Positions 38,699 through 55,929 of a stretch of 64,000 nt of DNA are shown piece after piece. The position numbers and the translations under genes are program-made. The stretch comes from Rhinopithecus roxellana (taxonomy: Eukaryota; Chordata; Mammalia; Primates; Cercopithecidae): contig NC_044553.1 in assembly GCF_007565055.1 (NCBI RefSeq), positions 39,633,916 to 39,697,915 on the forward strand, in the 5' to 3' direction. Position 1 is the first letter of the stretch; every line of letters begins with the position of its first letter. The notes under the pieces were generated by a model. That model did not search any database and was not told where the DNA came from. It worked only from the letters and a program-made list of their open reading frames with translations.

Positions 38699-39056
38699 CA
38701 AGGGTCTCCCATCCCCGGGCTGCGGACCAGTATCAGTCCCTGGCCTGTTAGGAACCGGGCCTCACAGCAGGAGGTGAGTGGTGAGCTAGTGAGCAATACC
38801 GCCTGAGCTCCGCCTCCTGTCAGATCAGCAGTGGCATTAGATTCTCGTAGGAGCATGAACCCTATTATGAACTGCACATGCGAAGGATTGAGGTTGCATG
38901 CTTCTCATGAGAATCTAACTAATGCCTGATGATCTAAGGTGAAACAGTTTCATCCCAAAACCAACCATCACCATCACCACACCCGCTCCCCAGGTCTGTG
39001 GAAAAACTGTCTTCCATGAAACCAGTCCCTGGGGCCAAAAAGGTTGGGGACTACTG
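38699..39056 (+). mobile_element. Non-autonomous hAT-type DNA transposon (MER1/Charlie-like)
   Basis: Ends are inverted: CAAGGGTCTCCCATCCCC at the left and GGTTGGGGACTACTG at the right. The interior (CTGTTAGGAACCGGGCCTCAC, GAGCTCCGCCTCCTGTCAGAT) is a familiar hAT MITE. Flanking 8-mers ATCTAGGT and ACCTAAGT match at 6 of 8, consistent with a decayed 8-bp target duplication. Exact family uncertain. Confidence 0.72.
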
Positions 39057-40404
39057 ACCTAAGTCTAATGTATAGAATGGCACAGATTGCAAATGAGTCT
39101 TACAGATTTGTGAAACAGTCACTGACTTTCATTTAATTGTACCCCTCACTTAATCCTCAATCTAACCAGTTAAGCTGTACTATACAGGTTTTGTGCAGGT
39201 CCTTCTTAAACACACCCTAGCAGAGGCCCCAGCTCCAAAAGACAAACTGGACCTCAATGACTCCCATAGGCAGTGACTGAGGGGGCAACTTCTGCATTGT
39301 CCACAGACTATGCTCATTTTCCTGAGACTAAGGCACTGCTCCTTACACAGACTCAGAAAACTCTTCAACCCTAGGAGATGCCACCTCTGACCCAAGGGAA
39401 GTGAATGCTTTCTGAAGAACCAGGCTCCTTAAAACCCCTGGCCAGTTTCCCAGACACATTTCAGTTGTAAACTCATTATGAGAAATATTTAATTACGGAA
39501 TCTGCAAACCAGGGGAGCTTATTTGAAATACATTAACTAAATAACTCCTCTTCAGATCTTTCAAGATCACAGTCTATCTCAGAGATTATTTCCCACATTA
39601 CTTCTCCTGATTCAGTACATGTGTTTTTTTCTTGAATAACTGCCTCTGTTATATTTCTCCTTCCTTTAGCCTAAGTCAACCTTTCCATTTCTAAAGCCAA
39701 CAGCTTCTTCTGGGCAACCAGGCTATCCTCCCATTAAATATGCATGCAAGAGCTTGACAAATCTTGAGTGCCTTTAATTACTCAGGGATAGTCTCCTCAG
39801 CTAACATGAGAATATGTAGGTTATAATACAACTCATGCTCATATGGCTTCCAAAATACTGGAATAGGAAGGGATCCTTTACCCTCTCAGGTTGGAACTAA
39901 CTGGCCCACTGATTAATAATCTTAACCTATCTACCTCTGTAGTTTGGAGAATTGCCTTCTAGTAAGCTGTTGTGCCTGGCATACTCTGAGATTCCAAATA
40001 CATAACTATTTTTAAGGATTTATTCCTGAGTTCTTTGATATTTCTGTTTGTTTTTTGGCCTTCTAAGATCTAACTAGATTAATCTTAACATTGATACCAT
40101 AATTCACCAAGTTTTTGTACCAATATTGTTATAGTAGAAAAATGGGATGTTTTGCAATTACAGTCAAATTAATTAATGACTACAATTTATTTCTTTGCAA
40201 ACAAACACGCAAAGGCTTTTGTTATCTTCAGTTTAAATGTAAACTGTCAAAAATTAGAAGTCCTTATCACAGGCGTCTGGTTGAGTAACATATGACTAAT
40301 TAATGCAATATAATACTCTGAAGTCATGAAAAAAACACACTGTAGAATAACACGTATTGGCATGGGAAAACCTTCACAATATACTTCTTAGAGAAAACAA
40401 TCTT
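39057..40404. other. Intron sequence; possible old L1 part near the right end
   Basis: 39057-40120 is unassigned. About 40190-40400 (GCGTCTGGTTGAGTAACATA, CAATATAATACTCTGAAGTC) resembles an old L1 3' UTR that continues after the AluY at 40405. Confidence 0.45.
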
Positions 40405-40738
<334 letters not shown>

Positions 40739-40819
40739 TCATAAAGTGAACCATTTTGCTAAAAAATATAGAGAGAGAGAGAGAGAAAAAGACAAGAAGG
40801 ACATACATCAAAATATTAA

Positions 40820-41241
<422 letters not shown>

Positions 41242-41422
41242 GGTGATAGTTTATTTTAAAGGAAAAGAGTTCCCCAGTAATTTTGCGAGTTATTTCCTAT
41301 ACTGTTTCACACCCATTTAATATTAGCAAAGGTAATGGAACATCTTTTGCCATAGAAGACTCTCAATTATGTTTTAATATAAGTGAGGCAGTTTTTCCAG
41401 TTGCCTTTAAAAATAGCAAAAA

Positions 41423-41611
41423 GAGCCAGGTGTGGTGGCTCATGCCTGTAATCCCAGCACTTTGGGAGGCTGAGGTGGGTGGATCATGAGGTCAGGAGAC
41501 TGAGACCATCCTGGTAAACAGGTTGCAGTGAGCCGAGATCACACTGGTGCACTCCAGCCTGGGTGACAGAGCAAGACTCTGTCTCCACAGGAAAAGAAAA
41601 AAAAAAAAAAA
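41423..41611 (+). mobile_element. Alu with internal deletion
   Basis: The left arm start (GAGCCAGGTGTGGTGGCTCATG) runs to GAGACCATCCTGGTAAACAG, then jumps directly to GTTGCAGTGAGCCGAGATCAC. About 120 bases across the linker are missing. Confidence 0.92.
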
Positions 41612-41715
41612 GTATTCCAGATGATCGCTACACATAGTAAAGTCTGAGAAACACTAGTGTTGTGAAAGATCAAGCCAAGACAGTAGGTTTAGAAAAAGAT
41701 CATAATTCTTAATCA

Positions 41716-42030
<315 letters not shown>

Positions 42031-42212
42031 GGAATAATTATTTTATTAAAAGAAAATAATTCTTTATAAGGAAAGGGAATGGTGGAAATCAGAAGAAGGC
42101 AAAGTTGGCAAGCTCCTGACTTACAATAAAGACTGAATGCCAGGAGGGAAACAGGAGAGATGAGGCAGGCCTAGGGCGAAGGCAGGTCATGCAGAGCCTG
42201 TGTATTACAGCC

Positions 42213-42375
42213 TCACTGCTCAAGGTGTGGTTCTCAATTCAGCAACACAGGCATCACCTGGGAGTTGTCAGAAATGCAGTGTCATGCCCCATCACAGACC
42301 TACTGAGTCAGAATCTTCCCTTTAACAAGATTCCTAGTAATTCAGATGGACACCAAAGTTCAGGAAGCATTACAC
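42213..42375 (+). mobile_element. MER5A-like hAT MITE
   Basis: GTGTGGTTCTCAATTCAGCAACACAGGCATCACCTGG, ACCTACTGAGTCAGAATCTTC and AGATTCCTAGTAATTCAGATG fit the MER5A pattern. Diverged. Confidence 0.6.
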
Positions 42376-42545
42376 TAACAAATTTATTTTCAGGACAAAA
42401 TCCTATGGGGAATCATAAAGGAATTTCAAGCTAGGTAGTGGCATGATCAGATATGTGCATTACAAAGAATGAAAAAAAAATTATAGAAAGTAAGACCAAA
42501 GATTGCTTAGGAAGCTGTTTCAGGAACCAGGAAAGAATAAGGGAC

Positions 42546-42873
42546 CAAGCCAAGCATGGTGGCTCATGCCTCTAATCTCAGCACTTCAGGAGGCCAAGGT
42601 GGGAGGATCACTTAAGCCCAGTAGTTCGAGACCAGCCTGGGCAACACAGTGAGACCCTGTTTCCAAAAAACAAAAAATTAGCTAGGTGTGGTGGCATGCA
42701 GTTACTATAGTGCCAGCTACTTGGGGGGCTGAGGCAGAAGGATTACTTAGCTCACAAGGTTGAGACTGCAGTGAGCTATGATCACGTCACTGCACTCCAG
42801 CCTGAGCAACAGAGCAAGACCCTGTCTCAAGATTAAAAAAAAAAAAAAAAAAAACAGAAAGAAAAAAAAAAAG
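42546..42873 (+). mobile_element. AluJ-type element
   Basis: AAGCATGGTGGCTCATGCCTC start, GCCTGGGCAACACAG, GAGACTGCAGTGAGCTATGATC, and a long interrupted A tail. Confidence 0.92.
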
Positions 42874-43034
42874 ATAAGGGCCCCAAATAAAGCAGCAACA
42901 GTACTAGGAAATGACTGATTAGGTGGGGTGAAGGGGTGCAGGGGAAGGTAAATCAAGACTATTTCTAAGTTTTGTGTTTGGGTTATTGGAGGGATATTGA
43001 TGTCATTCACCAGACAGGAAAAAGAAATAACAAC

Positions 43035-43185
43035 AATTACAGTAGCTAACATTTCTTAAGTATGTGCCAGGCATTATGCTAAGTTCTTCCCATGAACTAT
43101 CTCATTTAATCCCCATAACAACCCTATGAAGTAAGTATTATCCCATCATATAGATGAAGAAACTAAGACACAGAGAAATTAAATC
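43035..43185 (+). repeat. MIR SINE fragment
   Basis: AACATTTCTTAAGTATGTGCCAGGCATTATGC, TCATTTAATCCCCATAACAACCC and GATGAAGAAACTAAGACACAGAG are the MIR core. Confidence 0.85.
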
Positions 43186-43499
43186 AGGTAGAGTAGTATG
43201 AAGAAGGAGGGAGGAGATGACAATCGATTTTGAATATGCTGGGTTTGGGGTGCTTGTGAAGATGTCCACTAGGCAGTTGTCTGTAGGGATCTAGGTTTGT
43301 AGGGAGAGCAAGCAGACTGGAAACAGGTGTGGAAGTCATCAGCACAGGGCTGGCACCTGACTCTTCAGGACTGGATCAGGCCACAGTGGGAGGGAGTGTA
43401 GGTCAAGGACAGAGCCCAGGAACGTCAATATCTAAGGTGCAATAGGAGGTAAGTGAGCTTATGAAGACAAGAAAGCAGACAGAGAGAAAAGAGAATGAC

Positions 43500-44050
<551 letters not shown>

Positions 44051-44199
44051 ATCTAGGTGTGGATTCCACGCCCTTGACTTCTGTGATGTACTGCCTCGCT
44101 TTCAGGACCCTGGGAGGGGTGGAAGGCAAGGAAGGAAACAGTTGCAACAAAGCCCTCAGAATAGCATCTGGCCTACAGTAAAGCCTCAGTCAATATTAA

Positions 44200-45110
44200 T
44201 CACTATTACTTGATAATTTACTGCCATGGAACCACACATTTGACTGAGCCACAGTTTTTAGAAGAAAACAAGTAATAACTATATAAGGTTAAAAAAAAAT
44301 CAAGGTTTTAGTGGAGGAAGAAAAGCAACTTCCAAGGCTGCTAAGGCTTTCAACTCAGTTTCCTATGCCTTTAATGTCTAAGGCTCCACACAATCAACCC
44401 CTGTCCCGGTCTGTGGCTACTGCCGTGATTCTAGTCCTTTGGAAGGGCTGCTATGCACAGCAATGACCTGAAGGCCTCACTAATCCCAAAACACTTTCTT
44501 ACTGCTATAAAGATTCCATTCTAGGGCGCTCCTTTAGCATTGGGCATATTTTGCTCCATTCTAATTGTGTTACAAAGCAGGTAGTTGATGCTGAAGGACT
44601 CTCAGGTTCTCAACTGTCCCCGAAAGCAAATGCATAGCCTCCTCCAGACACTGTTAATTTGTTCTAATTAGGAGGACATGTCTACTATGTCCTGATAACA
44701 TATTATCAGGTAATTTTCAAACTAAAATTATATCATGTATAATAATTCAGAAGCTTCATATTTTTTCTCTTTTTAAAATTCTTTCTAGTTCAATTATTCT
44801 CTCTGGCACAGATTCATCCAAGATCAAGAAACAGAGTGAATAAAACCAACAATAATGACAATGGTCAGAAAAAGAAGCAGTCTCAATTTCCAAAAGGTTA
44901 AATTTTTGAAATGAACTTATATGTTTCTAGTCTAAGAAAATTTCTCAAAACAGAATAAAGATATTAAAAGGCAGAAAGCATCTTCTAGAAGTGGGACATC
45001 TGGTCACCCTATCCCCTCAGGCAATGCACATAAAGAGTGCTATTTTTAAAATGAAGTGAATGTGAATGCCCTATCCTGCATAAATACAAATGCTAATTAT
45101 TGCTACGGAG
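44200..45110. other. Intron sequence without recognised elements
   Basis: No gene or clear repeat was seen. Confidence 0.5.
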
Positions 45111-45830
<720 letters not shown>

Positions 45831-45934
45831 GCTTATAAATCAACTTTTTAAAAAAGTTTTCCCAATTAATCCTAATTTCCCAATTAACTTCTTCTTCCTT
45901 GTTCTTACCCTAGTTGAAGGCTTATCATCTAGTT

Positions 45935-46171
45935 TAGTGGTTTCAAGGGTATGTGTGATTCTCCCCCATCCCCACCACCCCAAGAGATATCTAGCAATGT
46001 CTGTAGGCAATATTGGTTGTCACAACTAGGGATGTTGGGTGCTACTGGATCTCGTAGATAAAGGTCAGAGATTTGGCTAAACATACTACAATACACAGGA
46101 GAGCCACCCCTCCCACAAAAAAAAAAAAAAAGAATTATCTAGCCTACTATCAGTGGTGCAGAGGTTGAGAA
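45935..46171 (+). mobile_element. hAT-type MITE (MER family)
   Basis: AGTGGTTTCAAGGGTATGTG at the left, GCAATGTCTGTAGGCAATATTGGTTGTCACAACT inside, and GGTGCAGAGGTTGAGAAA at the right match a known MER-type hAT MITE. Exact family not certain. Confidence 0.6.
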
Positions 46172-46763
46172 ATTTTCGTCGAGGATGAAAAAAATTAGTA
46201 TAAACAGTACGAGTGGGTTAAAATGCAATAGTAACTCTAAGGGGCTTAACTTTTTCATTTCTAAAATAAGAAATGCACATTCTGACTTTATGAAAATTTA
46301 ATCTAGGTTGTGGACCAAAATTCCTTATTATTAAGATATACATTTCCCAATTTTACAGACGTCTCCAGAAGAATTCTGCTCCCAACCCAACCATGCTGCT
46401 TATCAAACTAGAAGTAAGATTTTTTTTTTTCTGAGTTTAAGCATAGAGAGACCAACCCTGTGTAAAAGTTGTTTAAGTACTGGCAGAAAAATGTTTTAAG
46501 GTGAGATCATATCTTTAAAGGAATATCCAGTCATCTTACTGTAATGTAGACCAGTATGGTAAGCTAAAAAACTAAGGTTGAACTAGTCTAGTCTAACTAG
46601 TCTAACACAAAAGTGTTTGTTTGAAACACACTCACATACACAGAAAATGATTTATGCAAACTTGTAAAAAATTACTTTGTGATGTCAGATCAGGGAGTGG
46701 TAATAAAGCAAAAGCAAAAATGAAGTTCCCTCCTCAATCTAAGTTATGAAGAAAAGACTCACT
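46172..46763. other. Intron sequence without recognised elements
   Basis: Unassigned. A small direct repeat, AACTAGTCTAGTCTAACTAG, lies near 46580-46599. Confidence 0.5.
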
Positions 46764-46767
46764 CTTT

Positions 46768-47089
46768 TTTTTTTATTTATTTATTTTTTTTTTTTTTTTT
46801 GAGACGGAGTCTCGCTCTGTTGCCCAGGCTGGAGTGCAGTGGTGCCGTGCCATCTCCGCTTACTGCAAGCTCCGCCGCCTCCTGGGTTCACCCCATTCTC
46901 CTGCCTCAGCCTCCCCAGTAGCTGTGACTACAGGCGCCCGCCACCACACCCGGCTAATTTTTTTGTATTTTTGGTAGAGACGGGGTTTCACTGTGTTAGC
47001 TAGGATGGTCTCAATCTCCTGACCTCATGATCTGCCTGCCTGGGCCTCCCAAAGTGCTGGGATTACAGGCATGAGCCACCGCACCCGGC
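46768..47089 (-). mobile_element. AluY/S-type element, antisense
   Basis: T-rich tail, GAGACGGAGTCTCGCTCTGTTG, ending GAGCCACCGCACCCGGC. AAAAGA(C/T)TCACTCTTT flanks it at 46752-46767 and 47090-47105. Confidence 0.95.
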
Positions 47090-47311
47090 AAAAGATTCAC
47101 TCTTTAGTAACCTATTTTATTCCATTATAGGAGTAGGGTGTATATATACTTGGTTATAACAAATCACAACAGGGCAGAAGGGGTGGGTAGATAAAATTAA
47201 ATAGTAGGGGGATAAAGAAGATGAACAGGTGGGAGGAAGAGAACAGAAGACAGACTACCACCAGACATGAACACGGGATGATGGACAGACAAAAAGAAAT
47301 TTTGCACAATT

Positions 47312-47521
47312 CTGCTTCCCGGGCTCAAGCAAATCTCCTGCCTCAGCCTCCCGAGTAGCTGGGATTACAGGCACACGCCACCATGCCCGGCTAATTTTTG
47401 TATTTTTAGTAGAAAATTTCACCATGTTAGCCAGGCTGGTCTCAAGCTCCTGACCTCATGATCTGCCTGCCTTGGCCTCCCAAAGCGCTGGGATTACAGG
47501 CGTGAGCCACCGCACCTGGCC
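47312..47521 (-). mobile_element. 3'-shortened Alu, antisense
   Basis: Begins within the right arm (GCTTCCCGGGCTCAAGCAAAT) and ends GAGCCACCGCACCTGGCC, lacking the poly(T) end. Confidence 0.92.
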
Positions 47522-47639
47522 TGGCTTTTATTTTTCAATCCAAAATAATTCTGTAGGGGAAAGACACCTAATGTCCCCTGGTCAAGAAAAATCTCCCATT
47601 CTTCTGCTCAAAGATCAGAAAAGAAGGGGTAGAATTCAA

Positions 47640-48170
47640 TGACTATCATTTTCGGTGACCTATTCATAGCCGACAGGCACTGAGGGTAGTTGTTTATTTT
47701 GTCTACCTAGCACTTTTCCTTCCAATGGCGAACAGCTCACAGCCATCCTATGAGGTTGGAGTGAAACTATCAATCATGGTGCGCTGTCCTCCCCCAGGCC
47801 TCTGGGGTGAGCACAGACTTGACCACTCATGGTGCTCCTCTCCTACTGCCTAGAGGCCACAGTGAAAGAAGGCACGTGACCAGAATTCCTCTCTGAGGCT
47901 CTCTTCCTCCAGCCCCAGTACTGTAAGATCACGTGATCTACAGGTGCCACTGACCATCTTTTCACCCCTAAAAAGAGCTGTCCTGAGGATGAAACCAATG
48001 TCAGACAGCATGTGAAAGTCAGTGAAGAGAGCCCCAAAGACCATGTCTGAGCCTTGATTCCAGCCATGCCTAGATTTTTAAGTCACATGAGCAAATAAAC
48101 TCCTTTTTGGCTTGAGTTGGGTTTCTGTTTCTTCCAACTAAAACAGCTATGGCTGGTAAACTGATTGACA
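47640..48170 (+). mobile_element. Possible LTR or other old transposon, family unclear
   Basis: GAGCCTTGATTCCAGCCATGCC, GAGCAAATAAACTCCTTTTTGGC and TTGAGTTGGGTTTCTGTTTC resemble the 3' part of an old ERVL/MaLR-type LTR with a polyadenylation region. I could not locate its ends. Confidence 0.35.
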
Positions 48171-48434
48171 CTGTTAAAGAGAGGTTTGGTAAGTCAGTGT
48201 GCCAAATCTCTCATCCATAAATTACCCAGGCCCTCTCTATTTACATCCTGTATCTCAGCTAATATCATAACTTGAGGTAATGACTTTCAGAAATGTAAAA
48301 CTTAAAGTTGAAAGTAGAAATTCATTTAAAATGGCATATATTGATTTGTTTCAAGATCTAAAACATATCCCTACTAAACTGAGATTTGATGTTACAAACT
48401 TCCACTATTCTGGATGTCAAATAGTATACTGTAG

Positions 48435-49724
<1,290 letters not shown>

Positions 49725-49860
49725 GGGTGATGGAAATGTTCTGCATCTTGTTTGTGGTGGTGGTTACATGACAGAATATATGTCAAAACTCATCAAACTG
49801 TACACTTAAAATGAGGGACTTTTCATGTATATTATACCTCAATAAAGTTGATGCAAGATT
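49725..49860 (+). mobile_element. L1M 3' UTR fragment
   Basis: GATGGAAATGTTCTGCATCTTG, GTGGTGGTTACATGACAGAAT, CATCAAACTGTACACTTAAAATG and TATTATACCTCAATAAAG are diagnostic of L1MB/MC-type 3' ends. Confidence 0.82.
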
Positions 49861-50523
49861 GGGAGTGGGGTGGTGCTGGGGAGGAAAGGACAACTCCCCA
49901 GGAAGACAAATAGAACAAGTCTAGGAAGACCACTGTAGGATGGAGGACATGCCTTCGGGTGGGGTGGAAGAAGTGGAATTGCTCATGTAATATTTTGCCT
50001 ACGGCCAGACCTTACTCCATAGATCAGTCAGAAGTTTATACTTCCAGCAGTACCTCGTACTTCACTGGGAATTGCCTGAAGTGAAGACAAATACAACCAA
50101 GTCTATCCTCTAGTGGACCACGTACTCCTGAATTCTCCCAATGGAGGCAAAATTCATCATAAAACAAAAAACAGAGAAACTAAATTACCTTCTGAGGTAA
50201 GAAGTAAGGCAGATCATCTCTCCCCTCCCACATTCTCCCCTACACATTCCCTGTCACCCCTCCCCTGAGGTTGTTCTTAAATCCCTGGAAGCCCATTCAT
50301 AAACCTTCCTCCAGTTCTCTTTCATTATTTAAAAAAAAAAAAAGCTAAAAGTACCAGTAAGATTCAAACTATGTGACGGCAGCAATTCTCATTAGAATCA
50401 GAACCTCTCTGTAATAGTTTCTGGGCAATACACAAAACTTTCACACTTCAAGAAACAGTAACAAATTTCAAGGGGAAACAATGGGCATTTTGCTTTGTCA
50501 AGCTGTGTAAAGAAGTATTTCTT
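49861..50523. other. Intron sequence without recognised elements
   Basis: Unassigned; a short A run lies at 50331-50343. Confidence 0.5.
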
Positions 50524-50537
50524 AAGAAGTAAGATTC

Positions 50538-50845
<308 letters not shown>

Positions 50846-50860
50846 AAGAAGTAAGATTCA

Positions 50861-52080
50861 AGTTCCACAGAGGAAGTCAAAATTTGTGATGAAGCAGGAA
50901 TTAACTTTCAGTTTCCAAGGCTGGAGCTACTGGTATTATTTCAACCTACTCCTGCTCCTTCCCATCCTATATGTAATCCATCTCGGAGAGACCTGTCTCT
51001 CAAATTTGTCCTCTTCTTTCCCACACCTTCTGCCCCTGCCTCAGTCCACCAGACCTTCATCACTTCACACTTTGTTTCCTGAAAGTTTCCTGGTCTCCCT
51101 AGCTCCCAGTTATATTACTCATCCTGTTCAACATGCCTGAAAATGTGTTTACTTGTTTAACCACATCTTTATACCCTGCTTCGTCCCTACAAGTGGACTA
51201 ATCATGCCAAACCATTATTTTCATTCCATCCCTCCCCTGTTTAAGTATTCATTCAACAAATATTCAATGAGCAGCTATTCTGTGTAAGACACTGTGCTAG
51301 GCTCTACAGGAGGTAAACAAAACAGCATCTCAGGAGGCTTACAGTATGGTGGGAGTGGTAAACATATACACAGATACAGTAACCATAATAAGACAGAAAC
51401 ATGTTTGGGACATTAAGATAGAGAAAAAGAGTACTAGTGGAAGTTCCAAATCTGAGCTATCAGCTGGATGTCAATTGAAATTAGAATTGATATAGAAAAA
51501 GTCGAATATGAAAGACAAGAAAAAAAGATATGGAGGTTTCCAAGCTGAGGAACTAGGAGAACAGCAATGCCTTTAACAGGCCTAGGAACACCAGGAGGAA
51601 ATTCAAATGGAAAGGGCGTGACAGGAGACTTGAGGACAGCTAATGTCCTTGCCAAACTCCGAGTCAGGGCACATGATCAGAGATGAGATTTCTGTTCCTC
51701 TTTAAGATGTTGAAAGCAGTCTGAGAAATACAGTCTCAACATGAAACTATTAGAATTTCCAGGATCAATAGTTTGAAGAGACAGTGCCATAGAATATAAA
51801 AGTGGATCTATCCCAGAAAAAATCTAGGCCATGTGGCTCCTGTACATATGAGAGGATATGTTGGGAATCGAAAGTTACACATATACAATCTACCAACCTT
51901 AAGAGCAGTTTCATCTAGGCAAGTTAACATGCTTTGCAATGTGGAATTTTAGATTGTCTTTGCACTGTTACAATACTCAGCATCTTAGCACACATGGGAA
52001 CCTCCTAATCAAACAGCTTCAGGTAAAAACAAAACAGAAAAGTAAACAAAAAAATTTAAACTTTTTTAAAATTAAAAATA
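50861..52080. other. Intron sequence with one ancient repeat
   Basis: About 51240-51350 (TATTCATTCAACAAATATTCAATGAG ... GACACTGTGCTAGG) is a common mammal-wide ancient repeat. The remainder is unassigned. Confidence 0.5.
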
Positions 52081-52384
52081 AGCCAGGCATGGTGGCTCAT
52101 GTCTGTAATCTCAACACTTTGGGTGGCCGAGGCAGGAGGATCACTTGAGCTGAGGAGTTAGAGACCAGCCTGGGCAACATAGCAAGACCCTGTCTCTATA
52201 AAAAGTACAAAAATTAGCTGGGTGTGGTGGCACGTGCCTGTAGATTCAGCTACCCAGGAAGGTGAGGTGGGAGGATGGCTTGCGCCTGGGAGGTCGATAC
52301 TGCAGTGAACCATGTTCACACCACTGGACTCCAGCCTGGACAACAGAGCAAGACCCTGACTCTAAATAAATAAATAAATAAATA
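52081..52384 (+). mobile_element. AluJ-type element with (AAAT)n tail
   Basis: AGCCAGGCATGGTGGCTCATG start; GCCTGGGCAACATAGC; tail is (AAAT)n at 52363-52384, leading directly into a second Alu. Confidence 0.92.
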
Positions 52385-52385
52385 G

Positions 52386-52680
52386 GCTGGATGTGGGGAG
52401 CTCATGCCTGTAATCCCACACTATTGGAGGTGGAAGCAGGAGGATCACTTGAGTCCAGGAGTTTAAGACCAGCCTGGGCAACATACTGAGACCATCTCTA
52501 GAAGAAATTTAAAAATTAGCTGGGTGCATAACTGTGGTCCCAGTTACTCTTGAGGCTGAGGTGGGAGGATAGCTTGAACCCAGGAGTTAAAGGCTACAGT
52601 GAGCCATGTTCACTTTCACTGCACTCCAGCCTGGGTGACACAGTGAGACTCTGTCTCAAAAAAAAAAAATTTAAAAATTA
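52386..52680 (+). mobile_element. AluJ-type element
   Basis: GGCTGGATGTGGGGAGCTCATG start; diverged dimer, tail AAAAAAAAAAAATTTAAAAATT. Tandem with the preceding AluJ. Confidence 0.92.
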
Positions 52681-52699
52681 AAAAAATAAAAATAAAAAC

Positions 52700-53343
52700 C
52701 GCTTCAGGTAATCTTGACCATTCTACAGCATTTATGGTGCTATCCATGGTGTCTGGGAACATGATGAGAGGAGGAATAGCATGCCATTCATTATAACGCT
52801 GCCAGTAATCCTTCTAGGTCTAACTGATAAACCCCACTCCACAAATGTAGAATTGCTTCTAGTTATCAAAAGCACTTATGGGTGATGTATGATATAAATA
52901 TCCACTGACAAGTCAAGACCAGCAAATATTTTCAAAATCAGAAGCAATGAGATATCATAGTTTCCTTCAATTCTTTTGGGAGTAAGGCAGGTTGACCCAC
53001 AAACAAATCAACATACTACTGTGTGAATAAACCAAAAACCATTGAATAGTACACTTTAAATGGTGAATTATATGGTATAAGACTCACATTTCAATAAAGC
53101 TGTTATTTTTAAAAATCAACAAAACATGTTTTAACCAAAATATTAGTTTCCAGAAATGTATCCCAAGAACCTAGCTATTGCCCTCAAAACGTTTATACTG
53201 CAGGAAATTTTGACAAAATGAAAGCCTTGTTAAATTGCTGTGACAAAACCATTATCATTCTGGCTAAAAAGAAGAAACTGAACAGTCTCTTGTCCTTCAC
53301 TGTAATAGGAACTGATCTGTATCACACATCAAAATCTGCCCTT
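52700..53343. other. Intron sequence with a short L1 3' end
   Basis: About 53025-53115 (TTGAATAGTACACTTTAAATGG, TGAATTATATGGTATAAGAC, TTTCAATAAAGC) is the terminus of an L1M element. The rest is unassigned. Confidence 0.6.
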
Positions 53344-54949
<1,606 letters not shown>

Positions 54950-55134
54950 AAAAAAATTTTTTTGAGACATGTTCTTGCTCTTTTGCGCAGAATGGAGTGC
55001 AGTGGTACAATCATGGCTCACTGCAGCCTCAACCTCCCAGGCTCAAGCGATCTTCCTGCCTCAGCTGATCCTCCTGCCTCAGCTCTTGAGTAGCTGGGAC
55101 CATGGGCATGACTACCACGCCCAGTTCATTTTTT

Positions 55135-55172
<38 letters not shown>

Positions 55173-55498
55173 AGACCGAGTTTCCCTCTTGCTGCCCAGG
55201 CTCGAGTGCAATGCGCAACCTCTGTTCACTGCAACCTCCGCCTTCCAGGTTCAAGCGATTCTCCTGCCTCTGCCTCCTGAGTAGCTGGGATTACAGGCAT
55301 GCGCCACCACGCCCAGCTAATTTTCTATTTTTAGTAGAGATGGGGTTTTGCCAAGTTGGTCAAGATGGTCTCGAACTCCTGACCTCAGGTGATCCACCCA
55401 CCTCGGCAACGTGTTGGGATTACAGGCGTGAGCCATCGTGACCAGCCTAATTTTTTAATTTTTTGTAGAGACCGGGTCTCACTATGTTTCTCAGGCTG
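54950..55498 (-). mobile_element. AluJ split by an AluS, both antisense
   Basis: The outer AluJ (GAGACATGTTCTTGCTCTTTTGC ... CACGCCCAGTTCATTTTTTAA) is interrupted at about 55138. A 30-base T run and a full antisense AluS follow (about 55139-55447, ending GAGCCATCGTGACCAGCC). The AluJ then resumes (AATTTTTTGTAGAGACCGGGTCTCAC) to about 55498. Confidence 0.9.
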
Positions 55499-55714
55499 TT
55501 AAAAGGTAAATTTTAAAATAGATTGTGATAAAGCTGTGACAGAAGCCCAAAACTTTACCATTTATAAATCATAACATCTTTTCCATTTTTTCTCTCAAAT
55601 CATCTTGGGGGGGAAAAGCGTTCAAAATCCAACAACAATTTATTATCCTATCAGTCTCTAGTCAAGCAGCCTACTATTAGGTGGCTCAAAGATGACTGCT
55701 CACCATATACAATG

Positions 55715-55929
55715 AGGGGTGTCCAATCTTTTGGCTTCCCTGGGCCACATTGGAAGAACTGTGTTTGGCCACACATAAAATACATTAATGATAAATGATG
55801 AGCTTAAAAAAAATTGCAAAAAAAAAAAAAATCTCAGGTTTTAAGAAAGTTTACGAATTTGTGTTGGGGCACAGTCAAAGCGGTCCTGGGCCCGGATGTG
55901 GCCCACGGGCTGCGGGTTGGACAAACTTG
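55715..55929 (+). mobile_element. MER30-like hAT-Charlie MITE
   Basis: AGGGGTGTCCAATCTTTTGG at the left, GCCACACATAAAATACATTAATG and TTTAAGAAAGTTTACGAATTTGTG inside, GGGCTGCGGGTTGGACAAAC at the right. This is a close match to the MER30 pattern, a short primate-era hAT element. Confidence 0.88.

Noticed and set aside
47843..48067. Minus-strand ORF of 74 aa with a hydrophobic stretch
   Set aside because: Overlaps a likely old LTR-type repeat, with another frame open over the same bases; no signal of a real small protein.
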